Shown here: in pieces, positions 7,024 through 14,827 of the stretch
How the letters are laid out: each line of letters begins with the position of its first letter
Position numbering within the stretch: the stretch's first letter is position 1
Source of the DNA: Prevotella sp. UBA1378
GTDB taxonomy: Bacteria > Bacteroidota > Bacteroidia > Bacteroidales > Bacteroidaceae
Reading direction: 5' to 3'
NCBI GenBank assembly: GCA_002305505.1
Contig: DBRC01000024.1
Location: 1 to 33,512 of the forward strand
DNA: 33,512 nucleotides
Notes under the pieces: generated by a model
Database searches by the model: none
Told to the model about the DNA's origin: nothing
What the model saw: the letters and a program-made list of their open reading frames with translations, nothing else
Translations under genes and position numbers: made by a program

Positions 7024-9537
7024 ATGGAAGATATAAAAAAACTTGAAACCGTAGAAACCGTAGACCAAACATTAAAAGAAGAGGAAAACTCGTTCGATTT
7101 CAGAACAATCTTTACCTTGCTTATCCTGAACTGGCAATGGTTCCTGTTGTCCGTGTTCATTTGTATTTGCGGCGCACTGATTTATTTGCGCTATAAGAGT
7201 CCGGTTTACCAGGTAGCAACAAAGATGCTCATTAAGGACGAGCAGAACTCGCGCCGGGGCGGAGCCAACCAGATGCTTGCCAATATGCAGGACTTGGGAT
7301 TCATCTCCAACAGTGCCGGTATTGACAACGAGGTGGAAATCCTGCAGAGCCATATCCTGGCGCGCGAGGCCGTGAAAGACCTGAAGCTCTATACGCAGTA
7401 CAAGAAGGAAGGCCGTGTGAAGAACAATCTTATATATAAGGTGCAACCCGTGAATGTGGATATCGACCCTGCCAGCCTGGCTAAGATGGACGAAGAAAGC
7501 ATTGTCGTGTCAATGCGGATAATGGATATGGGCGCAGGCTATAAAGTAGCGGGGGAATGCTTTTTTACACAGACGAAAACGAAAAAGCCGTTCACAATGG
7601 AGTTCACGGCAATGCCGGCCACATTCAAGACACCGGCCGGTGTGCTTACGTTCACGCGTAACCATGAGAAAACGGTTCCGCTCGAAGGTAAGGCGATGCT
7701 TGCCACAATCTATCCGCCTACGGTTATTGCTGCAGGATACGTGAAGTCGATGACGGTGGAGCCCACCTCGAAGACTACGTCGATAGCCCTCATCACCGTG
7801 AAAGATAAAAAACCTGAACGCGGTATCGACTTCTTGACACAGTTGGCGGTATGCTACAACCGTCAGGCAAATGCCGATAAGAACGAAATAGCCGTTAAAA
7901 CGGAAGAGTTTATCAACGAGCGTCTTGAAAAAATCAATGCCGAACTGGGTACGACGGAAGACGCACTCGAAAGCTATAAGAAGCGCAACAATCTTACACA
8001 ACTCCGGTTGGATGCTACCGAGACTTTGGCGCAAACCAGCCAGTATTCGTCGAAACTGAGCGAGGCACGCTCGCAGATACAGTTGCTCGACTATCTCCGT
8101 GAGTATGTTGATAACCCGGGGAATAAATATCAGATTATCCCGTCGAACGTCGGTCTTGCCGATGCCTCCTCGACGGCGTTGATAAATAAGTTCAACCAAA
8201 GCGTGCTCGACCGCAACCGCTTGTTGCGTACGGCATCGGAGAGCGCTCCCCAAGTGCTTACGCTGACCAGCACGCTCGACGAATTGCAGTCGAGCATCCG
8301 GGTGGCCTTGCTCCAGGCACGCCGCAGCGCCGATATACAGCGTCAAGGTATCGAAAGCCAGTATTCAATGTACCGGAGCAAGGTGGCCAATACGCCCGAA
8401 CAGGAGCGCATCCTCACGCAAATCGGCCGCCAGCAGGAAGTTAAGTCTGGCTTGTACCTGATGTTGCTTCAAAAGCGTGAGGAAAACTCTATTTCGCTTG
8501 CGGCTACAGCTGATAAGGGAAAGCTGATTGACGACCCCATCTATGAGGGGAAGGTGAGTCCTAAAGGCTCTGTCATCATGGCTGTTGCCTTGGCCGTGGG
8601 CATCGGGTTGCCGATGGCTCTTATATATCTGCTGCAGTCGCTCAGGTATAAGATAGAAGGCCACGATGACGTTGCCCGCCTGACGCCTTTACCGATTGTT
8701 GCTGATGTGGCTGTGGCCAGCGAGAGCGCAAAGACGGCTGCAGGTATTGTCGTGCATGAGAACCAGAACGACCAGATTGACGAAATCTTCCGGTCGATGC
8801 GTACCAATATCCAGTTTATGCTGAAGGGTAACCAGAGGGTTATCCTGTTTACGTCTATTACTTCGGGCGAAGGAAAGACATTCAATGCTGCTAACCTTTC
8901 TGTAAGTTTCGCATTGTTGGGGAAGAAAGTCGTCCTTTTAGGACTTGATATCCGCAAGCCGGCGTTGGGGCGCCTTTTCGGTATATCCGACCGTGTTGCC
9001 GGCATTACGCCGCTGCTTACTAAGGATGTTATTAACAAGGAAGACATGCTGAAGCAGATACGCCCCTCGGGTGTGAACGATAATCTCGACCTGCTGTTGG
9101 CTGGGCCCATACCCCCCAATCCCGCCGAGCTTCTTGCCCGCGAGAACTTAGGGCAGATTATTGAGTTCTTGAAAGAAGATTACGATTATGTTATTCTTGA
9201 TACGGCTCCTGTCGGGCTGGTGACGGATACGTTGCAGATTGGGAAACTCGCCGACGTGTCTATCATCGTGTGCCGTGCCGACTATACGCCGAAGGCCAGC
9301 TTCGGCATGATAAACGGGCTAGCTGTGGAAAAGAAGTTGCCTAATATGTGCATTGTGCTCAACGGCGTGGATATGTCGAAGAAAAAATATGGCTATTATT
9401 ACGGTTATGGCAAGTACGGCAAGTACGGGCGTTACGGCCGGTATGGAAGCTACGGCGGTTATGGGCATTACGGCAACTACGGCAATTATGCCGAGAGCCA
9501 TTATGGGAATAAAAATGATAACTCGATAAAGAAATGA
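7024..9537 (+). CDS. Wzc-type polysaccharide co-polymerase with BY-kinase domain
   Basis: 837 residues. A Wzz-type chain-length domain is bounded by membrane segments at about 31-55 and 515-537, with a periplasmic coiled-coil region between. The cytoplasmic bacterial tyrosine kinase domain has Walker A TSGEGKT at 613-619, Walker A' GLDIRKP at 640-646 and Walker B VILDTAP with Asp726. The C-terminus is a tyrosine cluster of the kind autophosphorylated in this family. Here it is extreme: 15 tyrosines between 789 and 827, ten of them at every third residue (YGx repeats, 795-822). Such proteins control polymer length and export of capsule or exopolysaccharide. It follows rfbA and overlaps the HAD gene by 4 bases (ATGA). 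No Wza-like export gene, flippase or glycosyltransferase is adjacent, which is unusual for a complete polysaccharide locus. Confidence 0.93.
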   Translation: MEDIKKLETVETVDQTLKEEENSFDFRTIFTLLILNWQWFLLSVFICICGALIYLRYKSPVYQVATKMLIKDEQNSRRGGANQMLANMQDLGFISNSAGIDNEVEILQSHILAREAVKDLKLYTQYKKEGRVKNNLIYKVQPVNVDIDPASLAKMDEESIVVSMRIMDMGAGYKVAGECFFTQTKTKKPFTMEFTAMPATFKTPAGVLTFTRNHEKTVPLEGKAMLATIYPPTVIAAGYVKSMTVEPTSKTTSIALITVKDKKPERGIDFLTQLAVCYNRQANADKNEIAVKTEEFINERLEKINAELGTTEDALESYKKRNNLTQLRLDATETLAQTSQYSSKLSEARSQIQLLDYLREYVDNPGNKYQIIPSNVGLADASSTALINKFNQSVLDRNRLLRTASESAPQVLTLTSTLDELQSSIRVALLQARRSADIQRQGIESQYSMYRSKVANTPEQERILTQIGRQQEVKSGLYLMLLQKREENSISLAATADKGKLIDDPIYEGKVSPKGSVIMAVALAVGIGLPMALIYLLQSLRYKIEGHDDVARLTPLPIVADVAVASESAKTAAGIVVHENQNDQIDEIFRSMRTNIQFMLKGNQRVILFTSITSGEGKTFNAANLSVSFALLGKKVVLLGLDIRKPALGRLFGISDRVAGITPLLTKDVINKEDMLKQIRPSGVNDNLDLLLAGPIPPNPAELLARENLGQIIEFLKEDYDYVILDTAPVGLVTDTLQIGKLADVSIIVCRADYTPKASFGMINGLAVEKKLPNMCIVLNGVDMSKKKYGYYYGYGKYGKYGRYGRYGSYGGYGHYGNYGNYAESHYGNKNDNSIKK

Positions 9538-9992
9538 CAATAGCAGTAGATTTCGACGGTACAATCGTTGAACACAAATATCCGGCTATAGGCGAAGAGA
9601 GGCCTTTTGCCATTGACACGTTGAAGATGTTGATAGCCGACCGCCACCGGCTGATCCTTTGGAGCGTTCGCGAAGGCGAGCTGCTCGACGAGGCTGTGCA
9701 GTGGTGCCGGGAGCGCGGGGTGGAATTCTGGGCTGTCAACCGTGATTACCCGGAAGAGACTTATAGCAATAACCAGCACTTCAGCCGTAAATTGAAGGTA
9801 GACCTTTTTATCGACGACCGCAACGTGGGCGGTTTGCCCGATTGGGGCACCATTTACCGGATGGTAAGCAGGCATAAGACATGGAACGACTTGATCGAAG
9901 AGGCTGAGGCGGGCATCGTCTCAAATCCGTACGGGCACCACCGCAGCCGCCGCCATAGTGAAGAAAGGAAAAAGAAGTGGTGGCAGTTCTGA
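9534..9992 (+). CDS. Small HAD-like hydrolase
   Basis: 152 residues. The N-terminal motif is AVDFDGTIVEHKYP, with the HAD nucleophile Asp6 and acid Asp8, and a late acidic motif LFIDDRNVGG provides the metal ligands. The protein is short with no obvious cap insertion, and ends in a basic tail rich in His, Arg and Lys followed by WWQF. The start overlaps the wzc stop by 4 bases (ATGA), so translation is probably coupled. A phosphatase role in the polysaccharide unit, perhaps on a sugar phosphate, is plausible from position but unproven; the substrate cannot be read from the sequence. Transcription should end at the long hairpin that follows. Confidence 0.85.
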   Translation: MTIAVDFDGTIVEHKYPAIGEERPFAIDTLKMLIADRHRLILWSVREGELLDEAVQWCRERGVEFWAVNRDYPEETYSNNQHFSRKLKVDLFIDDRNVGGLPDWGTIYRMVSRHKTWNDLIEEAEAGIVSNPYGHHRSRRHSEERKKKWWQF

Positions 9993-10026
9993 TGCCGTTG
10001 CGCTAAGCGCAGAGGACTCGTTTGCT

Positions 10027-10086
10027 ATAAGAACAATGCACATGGAGCCGTTTGTGACAATACGGCACCGTGTGCATTGTTCTTAT
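10027..10086. terminator. Long bidirectional hairpin between convergent genes
   Basis: A 19-base arm (10027-10045) pairs with 10068-10086 with one wobble, and inside it GCCGT (10047-10051) pairs with ACGGC (10062-10066) around a 10-base loop. On the plus strand it ends in TTCTTATATAT and on the minus strand the arm ends with a similar A/T-rich stretch. It lies between the ends of the HAD gene (+) and the kinase-nucleotidyltransferase gene (-), so it probably terminates both. Confidence 0.75.
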
Positions 10087-10094
10087 ATATAAAG

Positions 10095-12029
10095 TTATTT
10101 TGAAAAGTGTTCCACTGTATTCCGCAGCGCATTTGGATTACCCATGTCGAACATCTTTCCCCGCAGGCGGACACCGTTCATTCCCTTTTTCCTGCGCACA
10201 GCCTCTAATGCGGCGGTCAGTTCAATCTCGCGCCCCATGTCGTTCGCCTCGTCGGCTTTGCTGATGTCCTCGGCTAATTGGTCGAAAACGTCGGGGGTGA
10301 GGATGTATTGTCCGAAGACCGAGAAATATTCCTTTTGTCCTTCTTCGTTCCGCACGCCGAGGAATTCCTCGGCGTAGCTCGCTTTAGGCTTCTCCATCAT
10401 CGTCGCAACGTTCAGCAGCGTTTTCTCGCGGTCTTCCCATACACCGCTTAAAATGCCATACCGGCTCACTTCTGCCAGCGGAATGGTGTGGATGCTTACC
10501 ATCAGCGTATTGTAACGCTCGTATTTCTCAATCAGCTGAAGTGAGCATGGCTTGTTGGTATCGCTCTTATATAGTGTGTCGCCCAGCAGGAGCAGCACCG
10601 GTTCGCCGTTGGCAAACTCTGCCGTCTGGTAAACGGCATGGCCGAAGCCGCGCTTCTCGTATTGGTATACGTAACGCAGCCGTTTGCCTATGTCCGTGAT
10701 GTGGTTCTCGTACTCCTGACATTCCGGATTCAGCTTGCGCAGGTGTTCATCAGGCAGCGGTCTTTCGAAAAATTCAGAGTATTGTATGCGTTCTTCTTCC
10801 GAGCCGAGCACAAGGCACACTTCCTCGATACCGCTTTTTATCAGCTCTTCTAATAGGATGAGTATTACGGGACGCACCATGCCGTCGGGACAAGGGATGG
10901 GGAAAAAGTCTTTTTTCAATGTGCGGGTGGCTGGATACAGGCGGGTGCCGAAGCCGGCCACAGGGATGATGGCCTTGCGTACGGTATGCACCGGCTGGAT
11001 GGTGAGCGTATAGGCGTGCATGCCCTGTGCATTGATATAGTCGGCCAGCTGTTGTTGTGCTTCAGCGTTGCGGGCAAGGAATTGCACCGAGCCGTCGCCG
11101 TGCGACCCGACGCCTTTCCCACCGTAAATCAGCGGTTGGATGTGCGGGTCTTCCAGCGTGGCTTTCAGTTTTGGGGCATGGAGCGCCTCCGACATCGGCG
11201 TTATCTGTTCGTTGAACAGCCGTTCCGTCTCCGTCATCAGTCCGCCCAGTGCTTCTACGTTGCCGTCGGCCATGTAGCGTATTGCTTTTTCCACGATTTC
11301 TTGGTTGCGTATTCCTAAGGCTTCGTGCAGCCGTTTTTCCTGCTCGTTGGATGCAAAGGGGTAGGCCTTGTTAAGGTCGCTCAGGATCTTGATAGTGTCC
11401 TTTTCTGCACATAGGTCGGCAAAAACCCAGTAGAGCGGTTTCTTTACGTTCAGTGCCTTTACTTCAATCTCGTCTCCGTCGAAAGTCATCAAGTTCGGTT
11501 TCACGCCGAAAGCGCAGGCTTGGTCGAGGCGTCCGCAGCGTGATGAGGTGCGCAACTCCCCCAGGTAGGCGATGTTCATTTCGCCCATCGTATTCAGATT
11601 CAGGTTGTATAACAGGTTGAAAGCCCGTGCAACGAGAACACAGATTGCAGCCGAACTCGACAGGCCGCTTTTCATTGGCAGTGTCATGCCCGTGATGCGT
11701 ATGCTCACGCCCCCCACCTTATACCACTCAAGCATATACGAAGCCACGCCGGCACAATAGCAGAAGAACGACCCCGATTTGGCAATCCGTTTCAGCTCGG
11801 TTTCGTTCATGCGGCATGAGAAGTTGCTCCATGTGCCCTCCAGTTCCGTTGCAGCACAGCTTACTTCAAAGATAGGCGATTTTTCCACTTCGGCATAGAT
11901 GCCCTGTTCTATTCCCGTTACGATAGCTGCCCCGGGCTGGATGTCGGCGTTCATCGTGCGGTAGTGCCCTGCCCAGTCGGTATGCTCACCGAATAGGCAG
12001 AGGCGGCCGGGTACAAATAGTTTCAGCAT
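10095..12029 (-). CDS. Bifunctional GHMP sugar kinase / sugar-1-phosphate nucleotidyltransferase
   Basis: 644 residues from the chosen start. Residues about 1-345 are a GHMP kinase: VPGRLCLFGEHTDWAGHYR resembles the galactokinase-type signature and LPMKSGLSSSAAICVLVARA is the ATP-binding loop. Residues about 352-644 are a GalU/RmlA-type nucleotidyltransferase (KAIIPVAGFGTRLYPATRTL, LLLLGDTLYKSD). Together they suggest salvage: phosphorylate a free sugar at C1, then activate it to an NDP-sugar. The domain order is opposite to the Bacteroides fucose enzyme Fkp (pyrophosphorylase first) and the protein is shorter, so it is probably not Fkp. The nucleotidyltransferase looks closest to UTP-using GalU, but the sugar is unknown. 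An upstream ATG at 12074 is rejected because a -7 box (12072-12079) would place the transcript start downstream of it. The gene stands alone. Confidence 0.85.
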   Translation of the reverse strand: MLKLFVPGRLCLFGEHTDWAGHYRTMNADIQPGAAIVTGIEQGIYAEVEKSPIFEVSCAATELEGTWSNFSCRMNETELKRIAKSGSFFCYCAGVASYMLEWYKVGGVSIRITGMTLPMKSGLSSSAAICVLVARAFNLLYNLNLNTMGEMNIAYLGELRTSSRCGRLDQACAFGVKPNLMTFDGDEIEVKALNVKKPLYWVFADLCAEKDTIKILSDLNKAYPFASNEQEKRLHEALGIRNQEIVEKAIRYMADGNVEALGGLMTETERLFNEQITPMSEALHAPKLKATLEDPHIQPLIYGGKGVGSHGDGSVQFLARNAEAQQQLADYINAQGMHAYTLTIQPVHTVRKAIIPVAGFGTRLYPATRTLKKDFFPIPCPDGMVRPVILILLEELIKSGIEEVCLVLGSEEERIQYSEFFERPLPDEHLRKLNPECQEYENHITDIGKRLRYVYQYEKRGFGHAVYQTAEFANGEPVLLLLGDTLYKSDTNKPCSLQLIEKYERYNTLMVSIHTIPLAEVSRYGILSGVWEDREKTLLNVATMMEKPKASYAEEFLGVRNEEGQKEYFSVFGQYILTPDVFDQLAEDISKADEANDMGREIELTAALEAVRRKKGMNGVRLRGKMFDMGNPNALRNTVEHFSK

Positions 12030-12071
12030 ATATTCTTTACGTTTTTTCTGTTGACAGAATGATTGTTTGTA

Positions 12072-12079
12072 CAAATATA
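12072..12079 (-). promoter_or_regulatory. -7 box for the kinase-nucleotidyltransferase gene
   Basis: TATATTTG on the minus strand matches TAnnTTTG. It implies a transcript start near 12065 and a leader of about 35 bases to the ATG at 12029, deciding against the in-frame ATG at 12074. No clear -33 element is seen. Confidence 0.45.
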
Positions 12080-12124
12080 CATAAATTTTTCCGATTATAA
12101 TCCGGTTGGGGTAAAAATAATTTC

Positions 12125-12139
12125 GAGCAGGCTCTGCTC
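12125..12139. repeat. Short perfect inverted repeat between divergent genes
   Basis: GAGCAG-GCT-CTGCTC is a 6-bp perfect inverted repeat with a 3-base spacer, located between the promoter of the kinase-nucleotidyltransferase gene and that of the sigma factor gene. No T-run follows on either strand immediately, so an operator or a small hairpin are both possible. Confidence 0.3.
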
Positions 12140-12226
12140 TTATGGCGCTTCTGCTTCATGATATTCCCGACTTATTGGGGCAGCAGCATAAAAAATGATG
12201 TAATCAACGAAATTTTTGCGGATTTA

Positions 12227-12258
12227 TTTGGTCAAACAGATATTTTTTCCTACTTTTG
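12227..12258 (+). promoter_or_regulatory. Bacteroidales-type promoter of the sigma factor gene
   Basis: TTTG (12227-12230) is followed after 20 bases by TACTTTTG (12251-12258), an excellent match to the primary-sigma consensus. The predicted leader is about 75 bases, A/T-rich. The presence of a housekeeping promoter suggests the gene is not solely autoregulated. Confidence 0.7.
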
Positions 12259-12340
12259 TCGCAATTAAAACATATAATAACTAATTTAAAGCAGTTTTAG
12301 CCTATCGATGTGATTTTACATAATTAATAAAACATTAAGT

Positions 12341-12940
12341 ATGGAAAAGTTAGCAAGTATGACCGACGAAGAGTTGGCCTTACTGTACATAGGAGGAAAC
12401 AACAGAGCTTTTGATGAGTTATTATCCCGCAATCAGTCTAAGCTCTTTTCTTATATTATGTTTGTGGTAAGAGACCAGGAGTTGGCTAATGATATTTTTC
12501 AAGACACCTTTGTTAAGGTAATTACGAAGCTGCAAGAAGGGAAGTATACCGACTCGGGGAAATTCTCTTATTGGGTGACGCGTATTGCCCATAATGTGAT
12601 TATGGACTGGTACAGGCAGCAGAAGAATGCACATATCGTGGAACCGGCGGAAGGGAATGACCTGACAAACCTTAAAGGTGTTTCGGTCACCGATACGAAC
12701 CGCGAAGCGGAAATTGTCAATGCTCAGGTGCTCGACGATGTAAAGCGTATGATGGATATGCTGCCGGCTCCGCAGCGTGAAGTGGTGTATATGCGCTTTT
12801 ATCAAGAGCTTTCATTCAAGGAAATAGCCGAAGCTACCGGTGTAAGCATCAACACGTCGTTAGGGCGTATGCGTTATGCCATCCTCAACCTACGGCGCAT
12901 GGCAAAGGAGCACAGCATTACGTTGAATGTCTGTGTGTGA
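12341..12940 (+). CDS. ECF-type RNA polymerase sigma factor
   Basis: The 199-residue product has only sigma regions 2 and 4, as in extracytoplasmic-function factors. Region 2 includes RNQSKLFSYI, DQELANDIFQDTFVKVITKL and FSYWVTRIAHNVIMDWYRQQ. A linker follows at about 95-130, then region 4 with LPAPQREVVYMRFYQELSFK and the helix-turn-helix FKEIAEATGVSINTSLGRMRYA. It directs core RNA polymerase to a specific promoter set. No anti-sigma gene (FecR-like or zinc-finger type) is adjacent: the next gene is convergent rpe 28 bases away. It is therefore an orphan in context, and what activates it is not visible. It should not be confused with SusC/SusD-linked sigma/FecR pairs, whose partners are absent. 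Confidence 0.93.
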   Translation: MEKLASMTDEELALLYIGGNNRAFDELLSRNQSKLFSYIMFVVRDQELANDIFQDTFVKVITKLQEGKYTDSGKFSYWVTRIAHNVIMDWYRQQKNAHIVEPAEGNDLTNLKGVSVTDTNREAEIVNAQVLDDVKRMMDMLPAPQREVVYMRFYQELSFKEIAEATGVSINTSLGRMRYAILNLRRMAKEHSITLNVCV

Positions 12941-12968
12941 AAGGGGCATTTAGGGGCATTGGGGTTTC

Positions 12969-13616
12969 TCAAAGCCTTCGCAGTCGGCGGATGACCTCTT
13001 CGGGCTCCGGGCTCTTAAAGATATGGCTTCCGCTGACGAGCACGTCGGCCCCTGCTTCTACTAAACGGGAAGCAGTTGAGGACTGTACGCCCCCGTCGAC
13101 TTGGATAAGGGCGTGCGATTTGCTCTCATCTATCATTTTGCGCAGGCGCCGCACCTTGCCAATGGTGTTTTCGATGAACTCCTGCCCGCCGAATCCCGGA
13201 TTGACACTCATCAGCAGCACCATGTCGGCGTCTTCTATGATATCTTCGAGCATGCAGACGGGTGTAGAGGGATTGAGTGTCACGCCGGCTTTCATGCCTT
13301 CGCCGTGTATCTCCTGTATCGTGCGGTGCAGATGGGTACAGGCTTCATAATGAACGTTCATCATCATGGCACCAATTCGTGCCGTCTGCTTTATGTAATG
13401 TTCCGGATGCACTATCATCAGATGTACGTCGAGCGGTTTCGTACAAACCTTGGCCACGGCCTCCAGTATAGGGAAGCCGAACGAAATGTTCGGTACGAAA
13501 ACACCATCCATCACGTCAAGGTGCAGCCAGTCGGCTTCACTTCGGTTAATCATTTCTATTTCGCTGTCCAGATGCAGGAAGTCGGCTGCCAGCAGCGAGG
13601 GAGATACAAGTGTCAT
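12969..13616 (-). CDS. rpe: Ribulose-phosphate 3-epimerase
   Basis: The 215-residue product has the standard TIM-barrel signatures: SPSLLAADFLHL at the N-terminus, WLHLDVMDGVFVPNISFG with metal-binding His/Asp residues, VHLMI, MSVNPGFGGQEF and the late VDGGV and SGSHIF phosphate-binding loops. It interconverts ribulose-5-phosphate and xylulose-5-phosphate in the pentose phosphate pathway. It begins 11 bases after the stop of a 41-codon gene and is the last gene of a nine-gene minus-strand run. It meets the sigma factor gene head-on with only 28 bases between their stops and no obvious terminator hairpin there. Confidence 0.95.
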   Translation of the reverse strand: MTLVSPSLLAADFLHLDSEIEMINRSEADWLHLDVMDGVFVPNISFGFPILEAVAKVCTKPLDVHLMIVHPEHYIKQTARIGAMMMNVHYEACTHLHRTIQEIHGEGMKAGVTLNPSTPVCMLEDIIEDADMVLLMSVNPGFGGQEFIENTIGKVRRLRKMIDESKSHALIQVDGGVQSSTASRLVEAGADVLVSGSHIFKSPEPEEVIRRLRRL

Positions 13617-13627
13617 GACAGTTCTTT

Positions 13628-13753
13628 TCAGTTCAGGCAGAGCGCGTGTGTGCCGCCTGCCTTTTTTATCGTGCGGTACGTATAGGCAATCTGTTTGATT
13701 ATCTGCAACGTTTTTTCGCTGGGATTCATTTCGTCTTGTGTAAAATACTTCAT
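13628..13753 (-). CDS. Small conserved-looking protein of 41 residues
   Basis: This short frame fills the gap between fmt and rpe. The protein starts MKYFTQDEMNPSEKTLQ, continues with an amphipathic stretch IIKQIAYTYRTIK and ends HALCLN. There is no signal peptide or membrane span; it reads as a small basic helical protein. Support for coding comes from position (77 bases after fmt, 11 bases before rpe, same strand), a compact reading frame with no overlap, and a sequence that looks like the small 'YCLN/LCLN'-ended proteins I recall from Bacteroidales genomes. That recollection was not checked. Function is unknown. If real, it is co-transcribed and perhaps translationally coupled with rpe. 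Confidence 0.65.
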   Translation of the reverse strand: MKYFTQDEMNPSEKTLQIIKQIAYTYRTIKKAGGTHALCLN

Positions 13754-13829
13754 AGGCCGTCTTCTTTTTGAGTTGATATTGTCATATATTCAACGCCGGC
13801 AACCGTGAAATATTATATATCGTACCGAT

Positions 13830-14816
13830 TTATTTTACAAAATATCCTGATAGATTCTTCATGCCGTTAAGGAAGTCGCGGGCCGGCATGCGCTTCTTCC
13901 CCGCCAGCTGCAGCTCGTCGATGAGCAGCAGCCCGTCGGCAGCGGCGATATACATCTGCTTCCCTTCCACGATGATGCTCCCGCTTGGCGCCTTTGTCCC
14001 CGATTTGTTAAGCCGTGCTTTGTATACCTTCATCACGGCAGAACTCCCGTCGGGAGCTATGAGCGTGGTCCATGTGCCGGGATAGGGACTTAGTCCGCGG
14101 ATGAAGTCGTATACCTTCTTGGCCGGCTGGTTCCAGTTGATTCCACATGTTTCCTTGAATATCTTCGGTGCACTTTTCAGTTCCAGTCCGGTTGTCGCCA
14201 ACTGTCCTTGCGGGATGGATGGAGGATTGCCGCCTGCGTCGATAATCTTTTCGAGTGTTTTCAGGCAGAGCTCCGCACCTAAGTGCATGAGCCCGTCGTA
14301 GACATATCCGGCATCGGCATCCTCCGGGATGCCGAATGGCTGTTGCAGGATGATGCGTCCGGTATCGATGTCCTTATCAAGGAAAAAGGTCGTGACGCCC
14401 GTCTGTGTTTCCCCGTTGATGATTGCCCAGTTGATGGGAGCGGCTCCGCGGTATTGCGGCAGTAATGCGGCATGCACGTTGAACGTGCCGTATTCGGGCA
14501 TGGCCCATACCGCTTCGGGCAGCATGCGGAAGGCTACGACCACTTGCAAATTGGCCTTGTAGCTTCTTAGTGTTTCAATGAAACCGGGGTCTTTCATCTT
14601 TTCCGGCTGTAGTACAGGCAGTTGATGCTCCATGGCATACTGCTTCACGGCAGAAGGCTGTGCCATGCTGCCGTGCCGGCCTACGGGCTTGTCGGGTTGT
14701 GTTACTACAGCCACTACCTGATATCCGTTCTCTACCAGGGTCTTCAGTGTTTCCACAGCAAACTCCGGTGTCCCCATAAATACGATTCTTAAATCCTCTT
14801 TCTTCATAAAACCCAT
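13830..14816 (-). CDS. fmt: Methionyl-tRNA formyltransferase
   Basis: The 328-residue product has the standard length and motifs: RIVFMGTPEFAVETL at the N-terminus, the catalytic NVHAALLPQYRGAAPINW with its Asn and His, and GVTTFFLDKDIDTG containing the catalytic Asp. A C-terminal tRNA-binding domain follows from about 205. It transfers a formyl group from 10-formyl-tetrahydrofolate to Met-tRNA(fMet) for initiation. The start at 14816 (MGFMKKED) or the in-frame ATG nine bases later (MKKED) are both possible; the catalytic domain begins just after either. It follows the CLC gene by 11 bases in a co-directional run. Confidence 0.95.
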   Translation of the reverse strand: MGFMKKEDLRIVFMGTPEFAVETLKTLVENGYQVVAVVTQPDKPVGRHGSMAQPSAVKQYAMEHQLPVLQPEKMKDPGFIETLRSYKANLQVVVAFRMLPEAVWAMPEYGTFNVHAALLPQYRGAAPINWAIINGETQTGVTTFFLDKDIDTGRIILQQPFGIPEDADAGYVYDGLMHLGAELCLKTLEKIIDAGGNPPSIPQGQLATTGLELKSAPKIFKETCGINWNQPAKKVYDFIRGLSPYPGTWTTLIAPDGSSAVMKVYKARLNKSGTKAPSGSIIVEGKQMYIAAADGLLLIDELQLAGKKRMPARDFLNGMKNLSGYFVK

Positions 14817-14827
14817 CCGTTAAAAGA

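Noticed and set aside
10095..12029. Calling the fusion Fkp (fucokinase/GDP-fucose pyrophosphorylase)
   Set aside because: Domain order is reversed and the length is about 300 residues shorter than Fkp as I know it.
12030..12074. N-terminal extension of the kinase-nucleotidyltransferase
   Set aside because: The extra 15 residues are Lys/Gln-rich without family match, and the -7 box at 12072-12079 would start transcription downstream of that ATG.
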